Shown piece by piece: positions 1 to 7,883 of a stretch of 18,197 nucleotides of DNA. How positions within the stretch are numbered: position 1 is the first letter of the stretch; each line of letters opens with the position of its first letter. The stretch spans positions 1 to 18,197 of the forward strand of contig JABFSS010000033.1 in the NCBI GenBank assembly GCA_013140485.1, given 5' to 3'. A program made the position numbers and the translations under genes. Source of the DNA: Candidatus Peribacteraceae bacterium (lineage in GTDB: Bacteria; Patescibacteriota; Gracilibacteria; Peribacterales; Peribacteraceae). A model generated the notes under the pieces. It worked only from the letters and a program-made list of their open reading frames with translations, searched no databases and was not told where the DNA came from.

Positions 1-519
1 GATAAGACCCGCGCCCACTTGCTCGCCACGGGCGCCGCCATGGAGGCCCTAGCAAAAAAATTCGGTGGTGATGCTGATACCTGGCGCGTCGCCGGCATGC
101 TCCATGACTTGGACTGGGATCATTTGGAGAAAGATATAGAAGAACATTGTGGTACTACGCTGGCACAGATGCTCGCGGAAATCGCTTCCCCAAAAGAACT
201 TCTCGAGGACATCCGCTCCCATTACGCGGACAAGTACGGTGCCGAACATCCGCTGGATACCATGCTGCGCAAATGTCTCTACTGCGTCGATGAATTAACC
301 GGCTTCATCATCGCAGTGACCCTTGTCAGACCATCGAAAAAGATCGCTGATGTCGAAATCAGCTCGGTGAAGAAGAAACTGAAAGACAAAGGCTTCGCGG
401 CGCAGGTAAGTAGGGAACAGATTGGGAAGTGCGAGGAGCTGCTGGGCATACCGCTGGAGGAGATGATTGGACTGACGCTGGAGGCGATGAAGGGCATTGC
501 CGGCGAATTGGGTCTCTAA
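1..519 (+). CDS. HD-domain metal-dependent phosphohydrolase, 5' end outside window
   Basis: The reading frame is open from base 1, and the residues before the first possible start (TTG at 19) already match the family, so the gene begins upstream of the window. Visible are 172 residues. Counting from base 1, H6 fits the first metal ligand of an HD domain, H35-D36 in LHDLDWDH is the HD pair, and D97 in CVDELTG is the last ligand. Residues 31-41 and 92-101 are typical of small HD hydrolases of about 185 aa, so only a few N-terminal residues are probably missing. HD proteins hydrolyse phosphate esters, often of nucleotides; the substrate cannot be read from the sequence. The C-terminal part (about 115-172) is a charged helical region. 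The gene is followed after 51 bp by a possible small ORF on the same strand. Confidence 0.8.
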   Translation, partial: DKTRAHLLATGAAMEALAKKFGGDADTWRVAGMLHDLDWDHLEKDIEEHCGTTLAQMLAEIASPKELLEDIRSHYADKYGAEHPLDTMLRKCLYCVDELTGFIIAVTLVRPSKKIADVEISSVKKKLKDKGFAAQVSREQIGKCEELLGIPLEEMIGLTLEAMKGIAGELGL

Positions 520-536
520 ACGTTTCAACAGAAATC

Positions 537-564
537 TTGCATTTTGGGAAAAAATCTCCAAAAT
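537..564 (+). promoter_or_regulatory. candidate promoter for the small ORF at 571
   Basis: A -35-like TTGCAT (537-542) and a -10-like CAAAAT (559-564) are separated by 16 bp. The -10 ends 6 bp before the ATG at 571, the same arrangement as at other genes in this window. The boxes are moderate matches. The spacer also holds the 7-bp inverted repeat ATTTTGG/CCAAAAT, which overlaps the -10 box. Confidence 0.35.
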
Positions 565-570
565 CCGCGC

Positions 571-780
571 ATGCAAAATTTACGTGCAGCAGAAGAGTCT
601 CTCAGATCGAGAGTACTGAACAGGTGTAACGGCCAAGACGATGCTGTCGTGCGACAGTTTGCAATTAACGCCTCAGACACGGTAGGCACGAGCATTATTC
701 ATAGTACAGTGATGAAATTGCTTGAATGGAGACAGCGTCATTTTGAAAATGACTCCAGCGCCATGTTGATTACAGAATAA
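571..780 (+). CDS. hypothetical small protein (69 aa)
   Basis: I do not recognise this ORF. It starts at ATG 571 and encodes 69 residues of ordinary composition with alternating charged and hydrophobic residues, likely helical. No membrane segment or cysteine motif is visible. It fills the gap between the HD gene and the convergent beta-CASP nuclease gene and overlaps the 3' end of the latter by 11 bp. A plausible promoter lies immediately upstream, with the -10 box 6 bp before the start, which is the main support. An upstream in-frame TTG at 544 would add 9 residues but lies inside the promoter spacer. It could be a chance ORF. Confidence 0.42.
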   Translation: MQNLRAAEESLRSRVLNRCNGQDDAVVRQFAINASDTVGTSIIHSTVMKLLEWRQRHFENDSSAMLITE

Positions 781-2179
781 TCTCCTCCTCTCGTTTGGGA
801 GTCAGTACTTCGACCCCCAACTTCTCATTCAGTCTTTGTGCAAACGGCTGCATCGCTTCAAGCTCCCCGTGCACGAGGATGACCTTCTTGAGCCCATCGA
901 TCATCGCAACGTAGCCGTCGAGATCGTCCATATCGGCGTGGCCTGAGTACGCATCGATCGAGACGATTTCGGCTTTCTTCGGGTACATCTGATCGAAAAT
1001 CTTGATGGCACCGACTGTGGGGTCCACCACCCGCCGCCCGAGTGTGTTCTCCGCCATGTAACCCACGGCGAGGATCGTGTTCTTGGGATTCCCGATTTCA
1101 TTCTTGAGGTGATGACGGATGCGGCCGGCTTCGCACATGCCAGAGGCTGCCATGATAATCATGGGGCCCGGCGTGCCGTTGAGGGCTTTGCTCTCCTCGA
1201 CGCTGTCCGTATACCGGACAAGGGAGAACTGGAACGGGTTGTGCTGCCGCCCAAGGAACTGCGCGAACATTTCCTGGTCATAGCATTCGGGATGCTTCAT
1301 AAAGACATCGGTGACGCTGGAGGCGAGTGGCGAATCGATGATGATGGGCACGGGCGGGATCTTCTTGGCGTCCCACAGGACATGCAAGTCATAGACGATC
1401 TCCTGCGTGCGCTCCAGGCTGAACGCCGGAATGATGATCTTCCCTCCCCGCTCGGCCGTCCGGACGATCGCCGCCTGCAGGTGATTCTTGGCTTCGCCGA
1501 TGTCCTCGTGGCGGCGGTTGCCGTACGTGCTTTCGCAGATGAGCAGTTCGACAGGCGGCATCGGTACCGGATCGCGGATGATCGGTAATTCCGACCGGCC
1601 GAGATCGGCGCTGAATCCGATATGGCGGGTTTTGCCGCCTTCGGTGACCTCCATCAATAATTGCGCCGACCCGATGATGTGCCCGGCATCGAAGAGCTGT
1701 ACCCGGAGCCCCGGACACACGTTGATCCAGTCGCCGTAATTCTCGCCACGGAAGAGCTTCATACATGCCGCAGCGTCTTCTTGCGTATAGAGAGGACCGT
1801 CAAAAGCGATCATGGAATCTTTCAGGTGCTTCTGAAAAAATTCCTCATCCTGTTCCTGGATATACCCGCCGTCGCGGAGCATCACCGCAGCCAGGTCTTT
1901 CGACGCATATGTGCAATAGACCGGCCCGCGATAGCCTTTCTTGTAGAGGAGAGGAATGCGGCCCACGTGGTCCATATGTGAATGACTGAGCACGACGGCG
2001 TCGATGTCCGTGACTTGGAAGTTGAACGTCGCATTCTTCTGCGCCGCTTCCTCGCGACGCCCTTGGAAGAGCCCGCAATCGAGAAGGACGCGGCTGATTT
2101 TTCCCGGAGCGTGTTCGATCTGAAGTTCATGACAAGTACCTGTGACTTCCTGTGCGGCTCCGTGACTGATGAATTTCAT
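770..2179 (-). CDS. MBL-fold beta-CASP ribonuclease (CPSF/YSH1-like)
   Basis: The 469-residue protein has the full metallo-beta-lactamase plus beta-CASP plus RMMBL architecture of RNA-processing nucleases. Zinc motif 2 is HSHMDH (residues 66-71), motif 3 is H167 in DAGHIIGS, and motif 4 is D192 in SADLG. The beta-CASP motif acid is E216 in CESTYGNRRH. The downstream beta-CASP signatures are SGMCEAGRIRHHL (346-358) and YSGHADMDDL (411-420), followed by LVHGE near 435. Family members cleave or trim RNA endo- or exonucleolytically in the cytoplasm; this one resembles the COG1236 type found in bacteria and archaea rather than RNase J. The start is ATG 2179, with a perfect TATAAT ending 7 bp upstream and no Shine-Dalgarno sequence. 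It is the last gene of the minus-strand run and overlaps the convergent small ORF by 11 bp. Confidence 0.93.
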   Translation of the reverse strand: MKFISHGAAQEVTGTCHELQIEHAPGKISRVLLDCGLFQGRREEAAQKNATFNFQVTDIDAVVLSHSHMDHVGRIPLLYKKGYRGPVYCTYASKDLAAVMLRDGGYIQEQDEEFFQKHLKDSMIAFDGPLYTQEDAAACMKLFRGENYGDWINVCPGLRVQLFDAGHIIGSAQLLMEVTEGGKTRHIGFSADLGRSELPIIRDPVPMPPVELLICESTYGNRRHEDIGEAKNHLQAAIVRTAERGGKIIIPAFSLERTQEIVYDLHVLWDAKKIPPVPIIIDSPLASSVTDVFMKHPECYDQEMFAQFLGRQHNPFQFSLVRYTDSVEESKALNGTPGPMIIMAASGMCEAGRIRHHLKNEIGNPKNTILAVGYMAENTLGRRVVDPTVGAIKIFDQMYPKKAEIVSIDAYSGHADMDDLDGYVAMIDGLKKVILVHGELEAMQPFAQRLNEKLGVEVLTPKREEEIIL

Positions 2180-2186
2180 AGTGATG

Positions 2187-2192
2187 ATTATA
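2187..2192 (-). promoter_or_regulatory. TATAAT -10 box for the beta-CASP nuclease gene
   Basis: A perfect TATAAT on the minus strand ends 7 bp before the ATG at 2179. Transcription from it would begin at or within a few bases of the start codon, so the mRNA would be leaderless or nearly so. No good -35 box is visible at 16-18 bp. Confidence 0.5.
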
Positions 2193-2230
2193 GCTCAAGC
2201 GCCCAGGTACGCCTCACACTTTCTCAACTC

Positions 2231-4444
2231 TTACCTGCAGCCACAATCGACACGATCATGATAACAAGGGGAAAGCCAGAGCGCGCCGCAGCCACGATCA
2301 GAATCCTTCACCTGCCTCACTGTCCCTCCACAACTGGTGCCCACAGGACAATTCGGATTTGCCGTGCAGAAACCGCGATCGGAGCTGGGTTCGGGTGCCC
2401 TGAAATCACCGCAAAGCGGCAGGAGATTCTCCGCACACTGACAATCTCCGCCAAATGCATTCAGGTTTCCTCCATTCCATTGACACCGATCGCACCGTCG
2501 CGAGGGGTTCCGCGCGGAATATCCCGGATCACCGAATCCTTCGCAACTTCCGCGCACATCATTCACCCTATGCCGACTGTCGCAACTGGAGGGCGGATCT
2601 ATTGGCAGGCGGCAGTTTTGACCGCCGTACATTTGGAAAATATCGCATATCAAACGTCGTTCTTGGTTTATGGGTGGGCAACATCGCACGTTGGCACAGG
2701 ACTGTCCTTGTCGCATGCATCCTATGGGATTCGAAGAAGTAATGGTGCTCGAAGGAACACAGAATCCGTCCGCAGTATTATTGCGGGCATTGCATGTCAG
2801 ATTCTGTCCGTTGGGGCATCGTGTCTGCACTTCACCGATATTTTGATTCTGCCCAAGACTGCAACACGACTGCCCGGGACCACCGCACGGAGCCTGGCAG
2901 AGCTGATTTGTGCATTGCAAAGTTCCGTTACATGATGGGGCGGCGGCGCAGCAGCGTTGACCGGGGTTACCACATGCCTCGCACCTCGTTCCACTGCACG
3001 TGAGTAACGCTGCGGGAGTCCGACCATAATTATTGCAGGAATCAGGACCGATGGCATTGGGGCAACAAGTTTCTCGCGGCTCGCCACAGGAAGGTTGGCA
3101 GGTGTTTGATGCGCCGGAAGTGGCCGGCCTGCATACAGGAGCAGTGGCATCGCTGCACTGATTCGGACCTCTGCAGCACCCTTCATTCGGATGTCCGCAC
3201 GTACGACATCGTCGCTGCCCACTCAGTGTCGGTTGGCAATCCAATCCTGCTCCACATTCGGAAACGGCCGCACCGGCATCGCAGCACAAATCATTGGTAG
3301 TACCGCATGACTGGCATCTTCCATTACGGCATTGCAATCCCGCACCGGTACAGGAATTTGGAGGGTTCGTGCAGCACAGTGCACCGACAACATCACAGGA
3401 AGGAGCCGCGGGAAGAATGGGGACAGGGGGTAGTGGCACTGGCGCCGGAGGGTTTACCGGAGGAGGTGGCAGAGGAATCGGCAGAGCGCTGGATGTCGAC
3501 CCAACGCCAGGCGTACACACTGGCCATGGAGCAGAACGGAAGGGCAGCTCGCAACGCAAACCCTCGCAGCACAATCGATATCCCGCACCGCCACAAATCT
3601 GGCCATTGCCATTACAAAGTATGGAGGCGGACGGAGGAGCGACATACGTGCACTGGCTGAAATCAAACTGACAGGTTCTGCAACGAAGAGTTCCGGCGGC
3701 GAAGCCTTGGCTCAGGCACGTTTCGTCACCCAGATTGAGACCATCACACTGCTCACTGTCATCAATCTCAGCGTTACCGCATAGCGTGCAGCTGGAAGTA
3801 TCAAATTGGCAGTTCGCATTGCATGGCAGTGCGTAGCCCCCGGCGAAACCTTGGCTGCGGCATGTTGCAAGCGGCGTACTCGTGCCATCACATTCCTCAC
3901 CCGAATCGATCTGATTATTGCCACATGTTGTTGGAGGAAGTGACACAGGGGTTTCTGCCTGTTCCGTAAAGGACGTTGGAACATATTCATTGGTAACAGC
4001 TCCGGGCTCGGGAACAGTCTGTGTAGTGGGTTGAGACAACCAATTCTGTACTTGCTGGAACCAATTGATGACGGGATATGTCGGACTTGGTAGATCGATG
4101 TTTGGGGGAGTCACTGGAGGCAAAGGTGTGGGAACAGCCGGTACAATCGGGAGTAACGGGGGGGAGTCTGGTAATGGCAGTGCAGGTATCGGAGGAAGTG
4201 GTAGAGCAGAGGGTATGGGCAAAGGAAGTAGCGCCGGTGATGGAGCGATGGGGAGTACGGGAGATGATGATTGCGATCCCTGAATCGCCTGCGGTGTCAC
4301 GACAAAAAGATTCGTGAGCGATGACCACAGCGGGATCCCCGATACTACGGAGCCCATATTCATAACTATGGCGATGATGAGAGAGAGACTCACGACTGTT
4401 CTCGCCTCGAGCACTGCCGAATGCGACTTCTTTTTCTTTGTCAT
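2231..4444 (-). CDS. large secreted cysteine-rich repeat protein (737 aa)
   Basis: No family is recognised for the whole protein. From the ATG at 4444 it has a basic N-terminus (TKKKKSH), a hydrophobic segment at about 17-36 (signal peptide or anchor), a Pro/Leu/Ile-rich stretch at about 62-118, and then about 74 cysteines. Two copies of a C-G-N-x-x-I-D-x-x-E-x-C-D-G module (about 174-265) resemble Myxococcus/DUF4215-type disulfide repeats. After a second Pro-rich linker come about seven modules of the pattern C-G-x(5)-C-C-x(n)-C-x(n)-L-x-C-x(n)-C, ending in a Cys-rich tail. Such proteins are exported and stabilised by disulfides, so a cell-surface or extracellular role is likely; the partner is unknown. 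The upstream TTG (4498) and GTG starts are less likely because a TACAAT box ends 8 bp before the ATG. It lies 76 bp downstream of a related secreted protein gene. Confidence 0.82.
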   Translation of the reverse strand: MTKKKKSHSAVLEARTVVSLSLIIAIVMNMGSVVSGIPLWSSLTNLFVVTPQAIQGSQSSSPVLPIAPSPALLPLPIPSALPLPPIPALPLPDSPPLLPIVPAVPTPLPPVTPPNIDLPSPTYPVINWFQQVQNWLSQPTTQTVPEPGAVTNEYVPTSFTEQAETPVSLPPTTCGNNQIDSGEECDGTSTPLATCRSQGFAGGYALPCNANCQFDTSSCTLCGNAEIDDSEQCDGLNLGDETCLSQGFAAGTLRCRTCQFDFSQCTYVAPPSASILCNGNGQICGGAGYRLCCEGLRCELPFRSAPWPVCTPGVGSTSSALPIPLPPPPVNPPAPVPLPPVPILPAAPSCDVVGALCCTNPPNSCTGAGLQCRNGRCQSCGTTNDLCCDAGAAVSECGAGLDCQPTLSGQRRCRTCGHPNEGCCRGPNQCSDATAPVCRPATSGASNTCQPSCGEPRETCCPNAIGPDSCNNYGRTPAALLTCSGTRCEACGNPGQRCCAAAPSCNGTLQCTNQLCQAPCGGPGQSCCSLGQNQNIGEVQTRCPNGQNLTCNARNNTADGFCVPSSTITSSNPIGCMRQGQSCANVRCCPPINQERRLICDIFQMYGGQNCRLPIDPPSSCDSRHRVNDVRGSCEGFGDPGYSARNPSRRCDRCQWNGGNLNAFGGDCQCAENLLPLCGDFRAPEPSSDRGFCTANPNCPVGTSCGGTVRQVKDSDRGCGALWLSPCYHDRVDCGCR

Positions 4445-4452
4445 TAAGGCGG

Positions 4453-4458
4453 ATTGTA
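4453..4458 (-). promoter_or_regulatory. TACAAT -10 box for the 737-aa Cys-rich protein gene
   Basis: TACAAT on the minus strand (5 of 6 consensus bases) ends 8 bp before ATG 4444 and supports that start over the upstream TTG. There is no Shine-Dalgarno sequence and no clear -35 box. Confidence 0.42.
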
Positions 4459-4520
4459 CGTTTTGAGTTGGTAAAATCCCCCTGATCACGATGGACAACT
4501 TTTTGAATTCTTTCGATGTT

Positions 4521-5564
4521 TCATTTGATACTCATATCATCGCCTGTTCCGCTTTCGATACACTGGATGGACTGGAGAATATCCTGGAGATAGATGTTGT
4601 CGGGCAATCGATTGAGAGTATTTCGCAATACGCCGACGGTCGCCATGGCGGGGTTTTGCAGTGCTTCAATTTCTCCCTGATTGAACGTTGAAACGACAGA
4701 GACGAGCTGTAGATCACATGTTGTCTGACTGGTCATATCTATTCCTGGACGAGGAGGACTCCTGGGTGGCATACACTCATAAATACTATCGCTGTCTGTT
4801 GGATAACCAGACTCATGCGAATATCGGCATTCCAGAGGAGAGCAACATGTTCTAGAGTAATACGTTGTCCCGTTTGCTCTTACCTGCTCGCATACCTGCC
4901 CTTCTTCACCACACGCAGGCACAGGTAATGAAGGCGGGCTAACAGCCGACGTCGGAAAATCTGGACCGAGCAGTGGTACCTGCGGCGGCGCGGGAACGAA
5001 CTCCTGGTACGTGAACGTGTAGTTGGTTGTAACGTAGTTGGTTGTAACGTAGTTGGTTGTAACAGAGGTAATCACATCCAAGATAGTGTGTCGCTGGCCT
5101 CGGATACTCACGCGGATATCCTGAGGACTGGCCGGACGAGGGCCTCCTTGCCGCGGCCGGATGGCGATCCCTCCGACGGCATCGCGCAGGACGTTGAATT
5201 CCCCTCCAAGAATCGCGTGGATGGAACTGGGGAGAATCGGCGTCCCCTCGACGGTGATGTCGCACGTGGCATTGGCTTCCGCCTCCATTGTGATGACGAC
5301 GGCATTGTAGAACGTGCCGAGGTCGGGAATGCTGGTCACGACCGTGCATCCACCAAAGGACTCGATCGGCGATTCGGCGGCGGGGGCTACTGGAAGCGGG
5401 GTATTGATCCCCGGATTCTGCATCAAATTTATAAAATCAACCCAACTGGCCTGTGTCGGCGTTTCGTACGCCGCCATTCCGGTAAATACCGTCGCCGTCA
5501 TCAAGAGTGAAAATGCGATCAACCTGCCGGGGCGGTGCGAGGACGTAGACTTTTTGAAGGCCAT
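4521..5564 (-). CDS. secreted protein with one CC-type cysteine module (347 aa)
   Basis: Not a recognised family. A basic N-terminus followed by a hydrophobic segment (about 14-33) and a TQA-S stretch near 37-40 looks like a cleavable signal peptide. Residues about 72-165 form a beta-rich region with two cysteines (C73, C101). Three copies of T-T-N-Y follow at about 169-182, encoded by an exact 15-bp repeat. Residues 218-264 carry one module (C-G-E-E-G-Q-V-C ... C-C-x-x-L-E-C-R ... Y-E-C) of the same type that is repeated in the neighbouring 737-aa protein. The C-terminal region holds two more cysteines. The shared module and tandem order suggest that the two proteins act at the same cell-surface structure, which is an inference. 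The start is ATG 5564, with TACCAT ending 8 bp upstream. Confidence 0.78.
   Translation of the reverse strand: MAFKKSTSSHRPGRLIAFSLLMTATVFTGMAAYETPTQASWVDFINLMQNPGINTPLPVAPAAESPIESFGGCTVVTSIPDLGTFYNAVVITMEAEANATCDITVEGTPILPSSIHAILGGEFNVLRDAVGGIAIRPRQGGPRPASPQDIRVSIRGQRHTILDVITSVTTNYVTTNYVTTNYTFTYQEFVPAPPQVPLLGPDFPTSAVSPPSLPVPACGEEGQVCEQVRANGTTYYSRTCCSPLECRYSHESGYPTDSDSIYECMPPRSPPRPGIDMTSQTTCDLQLVSVVSTFNQGEIEALQNPAMATVGVLRNTLNRLPDNIYLQDILQSIQCIESGTGDDMSIK
5019..5063 (-). repeat. three exact 15-bp tandem repeats inside the 347-aa gene
   Basis: The plus-strand word GTAGTTGGTTGTAAC occurs three times without change (5019-5033, 5034-5048, 5049-5063). It keeps the reading frame and encodes repeated T-T-N-Y-V. 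Exact identity at third codon positions suggests recent expansion by slippage. Confidence 0.95.
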
Positions 5565-5572
5565 TGTGAGAA

Positions 5573-5578
5573 ATGGTA
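5573..5578 (-). promoter_or_regulatory. TACCAT -10-like box for the 347-aa protein gene
   Basis: TACCAT on the minus strand ends 8 bp before ATG 5564, the same spacing as for the next gene downstream. A perfect 10-bp palindrome, AGCGTACGCT, lies just upstream at 5585-5594. There is no Shine-Dalgarno sequence. Confidence 0.35.
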
Positions 5579-5639
5579 ATCGAAAGCGTACGCTTCAGCA
5601 TCAATTGTTGTAGACAGCAATGCGCGAATGTGTGAGGAC

Positions 5640-6386
5640 TTATTTGATCTCTATGGCGGCCAAGAGCGCCGTTTTTTCGCTGCCCGTGAGCTGTCGCAAT
5701 GCACCCGGCTTTATCGACGTGTCAGTGAGCGTCATGATCCGCACGCGTTTGAGCAGCGCGACCGGCGCGCCGACTTTTTGGCACATGCGCCGGATCTGGC
5801 GGTTCTTGCCTTCGGTGAGCGTGATACGGAAGAGCGAATCGCCCAGGCGGCGAACAACCGCCGGCTTGGTTTTCTCTCCCGAAATCGTCATCCCCTCCTG
5901 CAGTTTTTTCAGCTGCCCGTCTTTGATCACGTGCGTAACCATGACTTCGTATTCTTTTTCGTGGTCGAATTTCGGATGCGTGAGGCGGTAGGCGAGCACG
6001 CCGTCGTTGGTGAGGAGGAGAAGTCCTTCGGAATCTTTATCGAGACGGCCAACGGGATAGATTTTTCCGCGAAGATTCGGCGGGATCAGATCGAGCACCG
6101 TCGTCTCTACCCTTATCTGTCCATTTGTTTTCACGATCGGACCCGGCCGCGTGACGTTCTCCGTGATCACACCGCGCGGCTTGTTCATCAGGTAATAGAG
6201 CATCTCCTGTCTCGCTTCCATCACCTTTCCGCTCACCTCAATTTTGTCGACTTCCGGATCAGCCTTCTGCCCCAGCGTCGCGACCGTGCCGTTGACCGTC
6301 ACGAGTCCCTGTTCGATGTATTCCTCGGCTTTGCGCCGGGAGGCGATTCCGCGAGCCGAAAGAATTTTCTGGATGCGCTCAAGCAT
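5640..6386 (-). CDS. RsuA/RluB/RluE-family rRNA pseudouridine synthase
   Basis: The 248-residue protein begins with an S4 RNA-binding domain (about 1-50: MLERIQKILSARGIASRRKA, then EYIEQGLVTVNG) and continues with the pseudouridine synthase domain. The catalytic motif is GRLDKDSEGLLLLTNDG with the nucleophile D116. Further family signatures are YLMNKPRGVI (about 65-74) and TEGKNRQIRRMC (about 191-202). The enzyme isomerises a specific uridine in 23S or 16S rRNA. Similarity to the RluB-like branch is my impression, but the target cannot be fixed from the sequence. The start is ATG 6386, with TAGTAT ending 6 bp upstream and no Shine-Dalgarno sequence. Length is normal for the family. It is in the same orientation as the charged hypothetical gene 48 bp upstream. 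Confidence 0.93.
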   Translation of the reverse strand: MLERIQKILSARGIASRRKAEEYIEQGLVTVNGTVATLGQKADPEVDKIEVSGKVMEARQEMLYYLMNKPRGVITENVTRPGPIVKTNGQIRVETTVLDLIPPNLRGKIYPVGRLDKDSEGLLLLTNDGVLAYRLTHPKFDHEKEYEVMVTHVIKDGQLKKLQEGMTISGEKTKPAVVRRLGDSLFRITLTEGKNRQIRRMCQKVGAPVALLKRVRIMTLTDTSIKPGALRQLTGSEKTALLAAIEIK

Positions 6387-6392
6387 ATCCGC

Positions 6393-6398
6393 ATACTA
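6393..6398 (-). promoter_or_regulatory. TAGTAT -10-like box for the pseudouridine synthase gene
   Basis: TAGTAT on the minus strand ends 6 bp before ATG 6386, suggesting a leaderless transcript. No clear -35 box is seen. Confidence 0.38.
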
Positions 6399-6434
6399 GC
6401 GTTTTATCACGAACACATTCAGGTGGAAATACCG

Positions 6435-6845
6435 TTACGCTGCTTGCTGTGAGCGCCTGTCTCTTTGATCACGCCTGCGATCCCCCTGATTCTTTTTCGG
6501 TACATCTTCAAATTGATGACGCGCGGAAGCGATGGAAAATCGGGGAGTCGGTACAAATTCTTCAATTTGCCCATTCTTATCCTTAATCACCACGCGGTCT
6601 TGTCTGTCACCGTCATCTTCAAGACGAGCTTCCCGCATGAGGCGGGACTGAGTTTCATCTATAACATCCTGGGCGTTTCTAAACTGTGCATTATCAATTT
6701 TCCTGAGAAAAAGCGCTCGCAAATCCGTATGTGTTTTTTGGTAATACCTTTGCACTTCAAGAGGAATCTCACCTATTGCCTCAGTGATCTTGGCATTAAT
6801 CCTCTCAACATCATACGGACGACGAGAAGCGGAATTGGTCGACAT
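6435..6845 (-). CDS. highly charged hypothetical protein (136 aa)
   Basis: I do not recognise this protein. From ATG 6845 it encodes 136 residues that are strongly hydrophilic and rich in Arg, Asp, Glu and Gln. A helical N-terminal half (about 10-80) leads to a basic, low-complexity tail (KKNQGDRRRDQRDRRSQQAA). There is no signal peptide or membrane segment, so it is probably cytoplasmic; the basic tail could contact nucleic acid, which is speculation. A longer form starting at 6878 would add 11 residues, but those overlap the A/T-rich divergent promoter region. It is divergent from the secreted protein gene at 6956 and lies just upstream of the pseudouridine synthase. Confidence 0.74.
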   Translation of the reverse strand: MSTNSASRRPYDVERINAKITEAIGEIPLEVQRYYQKTHTDLRALFLRKIDNAQFRNAQDVIDETQSRLMREARLEDDGDRQDRVVIKDKNGQIEEFVPTPRFSIASARHQFEDVPKKNQGDRRRDQRDRRSQQAA

Positions 6846-6868
6846 AGGAAGTGGGTGTAATTTATGTA

Positions 6869-6874
6869 TATAAT
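6869..6874 (+). promoter_or_regulatory. TATAAT -10 box in the divergent intergenic region
   Basis: A perfect TATAAT on the plus strand sits in an A/T-rich stretch (about 6856-6900) between two divergent genes. It could drive the secreted protein gene to its right. It ends 9 bp before an in-frame ATG at 6884 and about 80 bp before the preferred ATG at 6956. The opposite strand also has TATA-like boxes for the gene at 6845. Confidence 0.45.
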
Positions 6875-6955
6875 ACAATATTTATGAATTTTATGCAAAT
6901 AACCCGCGTAATGCACAAGACACTCAATCGTCTACCCTTCTGTAACCCCACTCTT

Positions 6956-7654
6956 ATGGCCAAACGCTCAACACAGTACCTTCTGCCTCTTCTTATCATC
7001 GGAGGCGTGTCATTCGTCCTCGCCGGCAGCGTAATGGCTGCCGCAACCACTGCGGGATTCGGCGCCTCGGTGCTACGGCCGGTATCCATGGGAGCCGGAC
7101 GCGGCTACGCGCTGGGGCTCTTCCGCACGCACTGGTGCGGGAACGCGAAAGTGGAATACCGCGAGACGTGCGATGACGGGAATAGAAGAAACGGCGACGG
7201 ATGTTCGGTGCGGTGCCAAAAAGAAGGCACCAAGAATAGCTGCGCAGGTCACGCGATGGGCGAGCGCTTCCTCGGGCCGGACGGCTGCAATACATGCACG
7301 TGCAACGCGGGCGGAATGGCCTGCACCAAGATGTACTGCCCGCCGAAGAGTTCCAGTTCGAGCGTTCGTTCCGGCACGCGTACTTCTACGACGGGAGCGA
7401 CAAAATGCCTTTCTTCCGATCAGTGCGCGAGAGGCCAGTACTGCACCACCGACGACGGAGTCTGTGATTCCGCGTGCGAGTCGGGTGCGATGGTCTGTAT
7501 CCAAGCCTGCGCGGGCGTGTGCCGCTCCACGCAGTGCAAACCATACGTCTGTCCCGACGGCACGCAGCATCCTTCCTGCAGCGAGGACGGCCACGTGATC
7601 AATTACTTTGCGGATCCGTGTTTGACGCATCAATCGAGCTCGTCACGATCATGA
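6956..7654 (+). CDS. secreted cysteine-rich protein with DUF4215-like and pacifastin-like modules
   Basis: From ATG 6956 the 232-residue protein starts with a signal peptide (MAKRSTQ, hydrophobic 8-23, cleavage near SVMA-AA). C61-C87 is a clear C-G-N-x-x-x-E-x-x-E-x-C-D-D-G-N-x-x-x-G-D-G-C-S-x-x-C repeat of the DUF4215 type. Residues about 96-128 (DGCNTCTC ... MACTKMYC) look like a pacifastin or VWC-type small inhibitor domain. A Ser/Thr-rich linker (131-148) leads to two more cysteine clusters (151-189 and 194-222), the latter containing CPDGTQHPSC and DPC. Family knowledge points to extracellular binding or protease-inhibitor-like folds, but the function here is unproven. In-frame ATGs at 6884 and 6911 are alternative starts; I chose 6956 because it gives a normal signal peptide. 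Confidence 0.8.
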   Translation: MAKRSTQYLLPLLIIGGVSFVLAGSVMAAATTAGFGASVLRPVSMGAGRGYALGLFRTHWCGNAKVEYRETCDDGNRRNGDGCSVRCQKEGTKNSCAGHAMGERFLGPDGCNTCTCNAGGMACTKMYCPPKSSSSSVRSGTRTSTTGATKCLSSDQCARGQYCTTDDGVCDSACESGAMVCIQACAGVCRSTQCKPYVCPDGTQHPSCSEDGHVINYFADPCLTHQSSSSRS

Positions 7655-7683
7655 AGAACACATGTGTGACGCGGCAAAACTAA

Positions 7684-7875
7684 TTATTGACCTGATTTGC
7701 TCTCTGCGGTCTCAAAATCAACATCAGGAATTTTAATGGTTCCATTCCCTTGCATCCACAAAGCACCGAAGAGGTTTTTGTGGGAATTTTGCGCCGCTGT
7801 CGCCACTTCATCCGCCTGAGGACTCTCTTTCGCGGAGGCATCGAACAGATGCGAGTAGATGTTTTCGAGCGACAT
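7684..7875 (-). CDS. hypothetical small protein (63 aa)
   Basis: No family is recognised. The 63-residue acidic protein (MSLENIYSHLFDASAKESP at its N-terminus) has no membrane segment and no cysteine. It is supported mainly by an excellent promoter: TTGACA, 17 bp, AAATAT, then 8 bp to the ATG, with no Shine-Dalgarno sequence. A competing ORF in another frame (7680-7967) has a compositionally odd product that I take as a shadow. The gene sits just downstream of the 5S rRNA terminator on the same strand and converges on the secreted protein gene ending at 7654. Confidence 0.62.
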   Translation of the reverse strand: MSLENIYSHLFDASAKESPQADEVATAAQNSHKNLFGALWMQGNGTIKIPDVDFETAESKSGQ

Positions 7876-7883
7876 AGTGGTGC

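Noticed and set aside
1109..1588. 159-codon ORF opposite the beta-CASP nuclease gene
   Set aside because: Antisense shadow of a strongly conserved gene with no recognisable protein features.
5585..5594. AGCGTACGCT palindrome as an operator
   Set aside because: A single 10-bp palindrome without a second copy is not enough to call a binding site.
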